16,563 bases of DNA from an uncultured Tissierellia bacterium (lineage in GTDB: Bacteria; Bacillota; Clostridia; Tissierellales; Peptoniphilaceae). The stretch covers positions 1-16,563 of the forward strand of contig CABTZP010000022.1 in NCBI GenBank assembly GCA_902489375.1, in the 5' to 3' direction. The notes under the pieces were generated by a model that saw only the letters and a program-made list of their open reading frames with translations, searched no databases and was not told the DNA's origin. Each line of letters begins with the position of its first letter. The stretch's first letter is position 1. Positions 13,521 to 16,563 of this stretch are shown here, one piece after another. A program made the position numbers and the translations under genes.

Positions 13521-14228
13521 TTAGGCAATCGTCGACGCCGTTTCGCTGATGATGTCGGATAGGGAGGCAGGCTCTTCTTGATCGGGGCTCTGCGCAATGA
13601 TATCCTTAATCTTCATCAGACGAGTAGTCGTCTCTCTTTCTTCTTCATCGAGCTTCATCTCAATAAACTTAATCGTTTCAGTAAGATCTGGGATGGTCCG
13701 ATATTCAAGGGCGTTTACTCTGCGCCGGGTGGATTCGATTTCATCCGCCATCAGCTGTACGCCTTTTTCAATCTTGGTAAGCTTAAGAAGCTGTTCCATA
13801 ATCCCGTTCAGCTCCTCCATGGCCACATCCAGCTCCGGTGACGTTTGAACGAAACCATAAGGGGTCGCCGTGCCTTCCTGACCCTCAGAAAGACCCGTCC
13901 GATGGAAAGTGAAGCTTGGCACGCGAACGCTCATGATATTTTCCGTTTTCACCTCCACCATCAACTTTTGCTTTGAGCTCAAAAGCGCATTTTCCAGCAT
14001 TTCCGGACTCATTACCGCACTAGCCATGGTGAAGGAGGCAAAGGACTTTTTGAGGGCTTCTTCCACCTGGATGCGAACCTCTCGGTTCTCCTTTGCCAGG
14101 GAGATAAAGCGGCGCATCAATTCGTCCTGCTTATCCTTCAAAAGTTTATGGCCACGGGTGGCAACTTCACGCCGCCCTTTGAGATTGGCCATGACCATTC
14201 TGGTTGGGTTTACATTGAGCCTGGCCAT
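13521..14228 (-). CDS. ntpD: V-type ATPase subunit D (central stalk)
   Basis: This 235-aa protein is the rotor-shaft subunit that connects the A3B3 head to the membrane ring. The N-terminal sequence LNVNPTRMVMANLKGRREVATRGHKLLKDKQDEL is diagnostic for the family. Long helices at both ends (about 1-80 and 130-215) would form the antiparallel coiled coil, with a middle beta-containing segment (VRVPSFTFHRTG...YGFVQTSPELD). The ATG shares one base with the stop of subunit B (TAATG), so the two are coupled. It is the last gene of the operon and is followed by the terminator. The residues after about 215 are a divergent acidic tail. Confidence 0.95.
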   Translation of the reverse strand: MARLNVNPTRMVMANLKGRREVATRGHKLLKDKQDELMRRFISLAKENREVRIQVEEALKKSFASFTMASAVMSPEMLENALLSSKQKLMVEVKTENIMSVRVPSFTFHRTGLSEGQEGTATPYGFVQTSPELDVAMEELNGIMEQLLKLTKIEKGVQLMADEIESTRRRVNALEYRTIPDLTETIKFIEMKLDEEERETTTRLMKIKDIIAQSPDQEEPASLSDIISETASTIA

Positions 14229-15646
14229 TATTTCACCTCGGCTTTCCCGTCTCCTTTAGCGGCTTGATCGGCCTGATCCGGACCCAGGTACTTCTCCAGC
14301 GTGTCATCATGGATACGTTTGAGTTCTTCACGCGGCAGCATCTTTAACAGTTCCCAGCCTAGATTCAGGGTCTCTTCGATGGTCCTGTTGGTCCGGAAGC
14401 CCTGGTCGACGTATTTGTCATCGAAAGCGTCCGAGAAGCGGGCAAAAGCAATGTCCGCATCGGAAAGGGCCGCTTCACCCAAGATAGTAGAAAGCTCTTT
14501 GGCGTTTCGGCCGCGGGCAACCGCCGCATAAATCTGGTTCATGGTTTCGGCATGATCCCCACGCGTCTTTCCCTCGCCAATTCCTTTATCCTTCAAACGA
14601 GAAAGGGAAGGAAGAATATTGATCGGGGGGTTAATTCCGCGGTTATACAGCTCACGCGAAAGAATGATCTGCCCTTCAGTGATGTAACCTGTAAGGTCAG
14701 GGATTGGGTGGGTGATATCATCTTCCGGCATGGTTAAAACAGGAATCTGGGTGATGGAGCCTTCTCTGCCATTAATTCGACCGGCACGCTCATAGATCTG
14801 CGAAAGGTCGGTATAAAGGTAACCGGGGTAGCCACGGCGGCCAGGAACTTCCTTACGGGCAGCCGAAACTTCACGAAGAGCTTCCGCGTAGTTGGTCATA
14901 TCCGTCATGATAACCAGAACCTGCATTCCCTGCTCAAAGGCTAGGTACTCTGCCGCGGTCAGCGCAATACGAGGAGTTGAAATTCGCTCGATCGTGGGGT
15001 CGTCCGCCAGGTTAATGAAAAGAACCGCACGGTTGATCGCGCCGGTGTCCGTAAAGTCATTAATAAAGAACTGAGCTTCTTCAAAGGTGATTCCCATGGC
15101 GGCAAAGACAACGGCGAACTTCTCGTTGGATCCGCGAACTGTAGCCTGACGAGCAATCTGCGCGGCCAGCTGGTTATGAGGCAGACCGTTTCCGGAGAAA
15201 ATCGGCAGCTTCTGCCCACGAACCAGGGTGTTTAGGCCGTCAATCGCGGAGACGCCCGTTTGAATGAATTCCTCCGGGTACTGACGCGCATAGGGGTTAA
15301 TGGCCGATCCATTGATATCCAACCGTTTTTCAGGGATGATCTTAGGGCCGCCATCAATGGGTTCGCCCATGCCGTTAAAGACACGGCCGATGATGTCAGG
15401 GGAGACATTCAGTTCCTGAGGTCTTCCTAAGAACCGGCAGGTGGTGGCCTTCATATTAATTCCCGCAGACCCTTCAAAGAGCTGAACCAGGGTTTTGTCG
15501 CCCTGAACTTCCAGAACTTTACCACGGCGCTTTTCCCCGTTCTGCAGCTCAATTTCTACCAGTTCCTCATATTTAGCATCCTGAACGCCGGTAACAAACA
15601 TGATTGGTCCGGCGATTTGTTGGATGGTCTGATATTCTTTAAGCAT
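14228..15646 (-). CDS. ntpB: V-type ATPase subunit B (non-catalytic head subunit)
   Basis: This 472-aa protein starts at ATG 15646 (MLKEYQTIQQIAGP). GGGAGG lies 6 bases upstream, and TTG 15652, two codons earlier, is less likely. The subunit alternates with A in the cytoplasmic hexamer. The family pattern is present: FSGNGLPHNQLAAQIARQA, where a Walker A lysine would stand in A, VLVIMTDMTNYAEALREVSAARKEVPGRRGYPGYLYTDL (in several blocks) and IYERAGRI. PDLTGYITEGQI and SRLKDKGIGEGKTR also match. The start overlaps the subunit A stop by 8 bp and the stop overlaps the subunit D start by one base. Whether the pump moves Na+ or H+ cannot be told from this subunit. Confidence 0.95.
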   Translation of the reverse strand: MLKEYQTIQQIAGPIMFVTGVQDAKYEELVEIELQNGEKRRGKVLEVQGDKTLVQLFEGSAGINMKATTCRFLGRPQELNVSPDIIGRVFNGMGEPIDGGPKIIPEKRLDINGSAINPYARQYPEEFIQTGVSAIDGLNTLVRGQKLPIFSGNGLPHNQLAAQIARQATVRGSNEKFAVVFAAMGITFEEAQFFINDFTDTGAINRAVLFINLADDPTIERISTPRIALTAAEYLAFEQGMQVLVIMTDMTNYAEALREVSAARKEVPGRRGYPGYLYTDLSQIYERAGRINGREGSITQIPVLTMPEDDITHPIPDLTGYITEGQIILSRELYNRGINPPINILPSLSRLKDKGIGEGKTRGDHAETMNQIYAAVARGRNAKELSTILGEAALSDADIAFARFSDAFDDKYVDQGFRTNRTIEETLNLGWELLKMLPREELKRIHDDTLEKYLGPDQADQAAKGDGKAEVK

Positions 15647-16563
15647 TTTCAACCTCCCGCTCTGAAATCATCTGAGAGAACGCGTTTTTCACTTCACTGA
15701 GGAGCTGATCAAGCTGATCGAGCTTCTCTTCAGGAACGTTTCTCATTCGGACGATTTTGTTCCGCACCGGCATGGCCTGAATCTCTTTGAGATAGACCCC
15801 GTGCTGAAGAGCATCATTGCCCAGATCATGGAAACGCAGGATGTTGTTGAGCATCTTGTACTGTTTTTCCATGGAGCAGTAGGTGTCAATATCATCGAAG
15901 GCGTTCTGCTGGAGGAAATCTTCACGCAGTGACTTCGCTGTATCCAAGGTCAGCTGATCCTCAGGAGAAAGAGAATCGATACCGACCAGACGGACAATTT
16001 CCTGAAGACTTGACTCTTCGGTCAGAATGGCCATTGCCCGGCTCCGATTCTTGGAAAAATCCGGTCTTAAATTCGCATCAAAATATTCATCCATCTTTTC
16101 CTGATAGAGCGAATAGGACTTTAACCAGTTAATGGCCGGGAAATGACGTGCGTAGGATAAGTCATAATCCAGACCCCAGAAAACTTTTACGATACGTAAA
16201 GTGGACTGGGTAACCGGCTCAGAAAGGTCTCCTCCTGGAGGGGATACCGCACCGATTGCCGTAAGGGAACCGGTCCGGTTGTCCTGACCATAGCATTCAA
16301 CAATTCCGGTCCGCTCATAGAAGGTCGCGATACGGGAAGCCAGGTAAGCAGGATAGCCCTGATCGCCAGGCATTTCTTCCAGACGAGAGGACATTTCACG
16401 AAGGGCCTCGGCCCAACGGGAAGTTGAGTCCGCCATCAGCGCGACGGAATAGCCCATATCCCGATAATACTCAGCCAAAGTCATTCCCGTGTAGATGGAA
16501 GCTTCACGGGCCGCAACCGGCATGTTTGAGGTGTTGGCAATCATCATAACCTTCTGCATCAAC
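15639..16563 (-). CDS. ntpA: V-type ATPase subunit A (catalytic), C-terminal part, cut by window edge
   Basis: The frame is open to the right edge. About 307 residues are visible, roughly the C-terminal half of a protein usually near 590 aa. Visible motifs include MIANTSNMPVAAREASIYTG, VALMADSTSRWAEALREMS, RLEEMPGDQGYPAYLASR and FYERTG, which belong to the nucleotide-binding domain beyond the Walker A loop. The helical C-terminal domain follows. The Walker A motif and the family's non-homologous insert lie outside the window. The TTG at 16562 is an internal leucine codon, not a start. A-B-D is the typical order at the end of ntp-type operons. Confidence 0.95.
   Translation of the reverse strand, partial: LMQKVMMIANTSNMPVAAREASIYTGMTLAEYYRDMGYSVALMADSTSRWAEALREMSSRLEEMPGDQGYPAYLASRIATFYERTGIVECYGQDNRTGSLTAIGAVSPPGGDLSEPVTQSTLRIVKVFWGLDYDLSYARHFPAINWLKSYSLYQEKMDEYFDANLRPDFSKNRSRAMAILTEESSLQEIVRLVGIDSLSPEDQLTLDTAKSLREDFLQQNAFDDIDTYCSMEKQYKMLNNILRFHDLGNDALQHGVYLKEIQAMPVRNKIVRMRNVPEEKLDQLDQLLSEVKNAFSQMISEREVENA

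Noticed and set aside
1..16563. CRISPR array, insertion sequence, phage genes or integrase
   Set aside because: No regularly spaced repeats and no transposase, recombinase or phage structural motifs were seen on either strand.

Overview
The window looks like a chromosomal segment from a low-to-moderate GC member of the Bacillota, most likely Clostridia-like. The reasons are the strong AAGGAGG-type ribosome sites, a V-type (Ntp-like) ATPase operon, a BlaI/BlaR1-type regulator pair, methylthioadenosine salvage genes and closely packed operons. The assignment is by gene content only. Almost everything is on the minus strand; the one exception is a small toxin-antitoxin pair at 6.0-6.7 kb.

Reading in the direction of transcription (right to left), the right edge holds the end of a V-type ATPase operon: subunit A (cut by the window edge), B and D, closed by a terminator at about 13.44-13.50 kb. 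Next come mtnA (methylthioribose-1-phosphate isomerase) and a calcineurin-like phosphoesterase with its own terminator. From 11.0 to 6.8 kb lies an AT-richer accessory block. It holds a lipoprotein gene, then a BlaI-type repressor, a BlaR1-type M56 membrane protease and three small four-helix membrane proteins. The lipoprotein gene and the blaI operon each sit behind a copy of the same 164-bp promoter segment, so they probably form one regulon. No beta-lactamase and no penicillin-binding sensor domain is present, so the signal and output are unknown.

A plus-strand AbrB-type antitoxin / PIN-domain toxin pair interrupts the layout, followed by a bidirectional terminator. The left third is a tightly overlapping housekeeping operon: a CoA-type Nudix hydrolase, an unusual RelA/SpoT-like protein, an MTA/SAH deaminase, a fused holo-ACP synthase / NAD(P)HX dehydratase, and methionine aminopeptidase. 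Two tRNA genes (Glu, and Val cut by the edge) with a near-consensus promoter close the window.

Themes: metabolite repair and salvage (Nudix, NnrD, MtaD, MtnA) and an uncharacterised protease-controlled membrane system. The most notable observations are the duplicated promoter, the AcpS-NnrD fusion without an epimerase domain, the RelA/SpoT-like protein with an altered substrate loop, and a 22-bp tandem duplication that doubles a ribosome site and start codon and creates an overlapping 13-codon upstream ORF.
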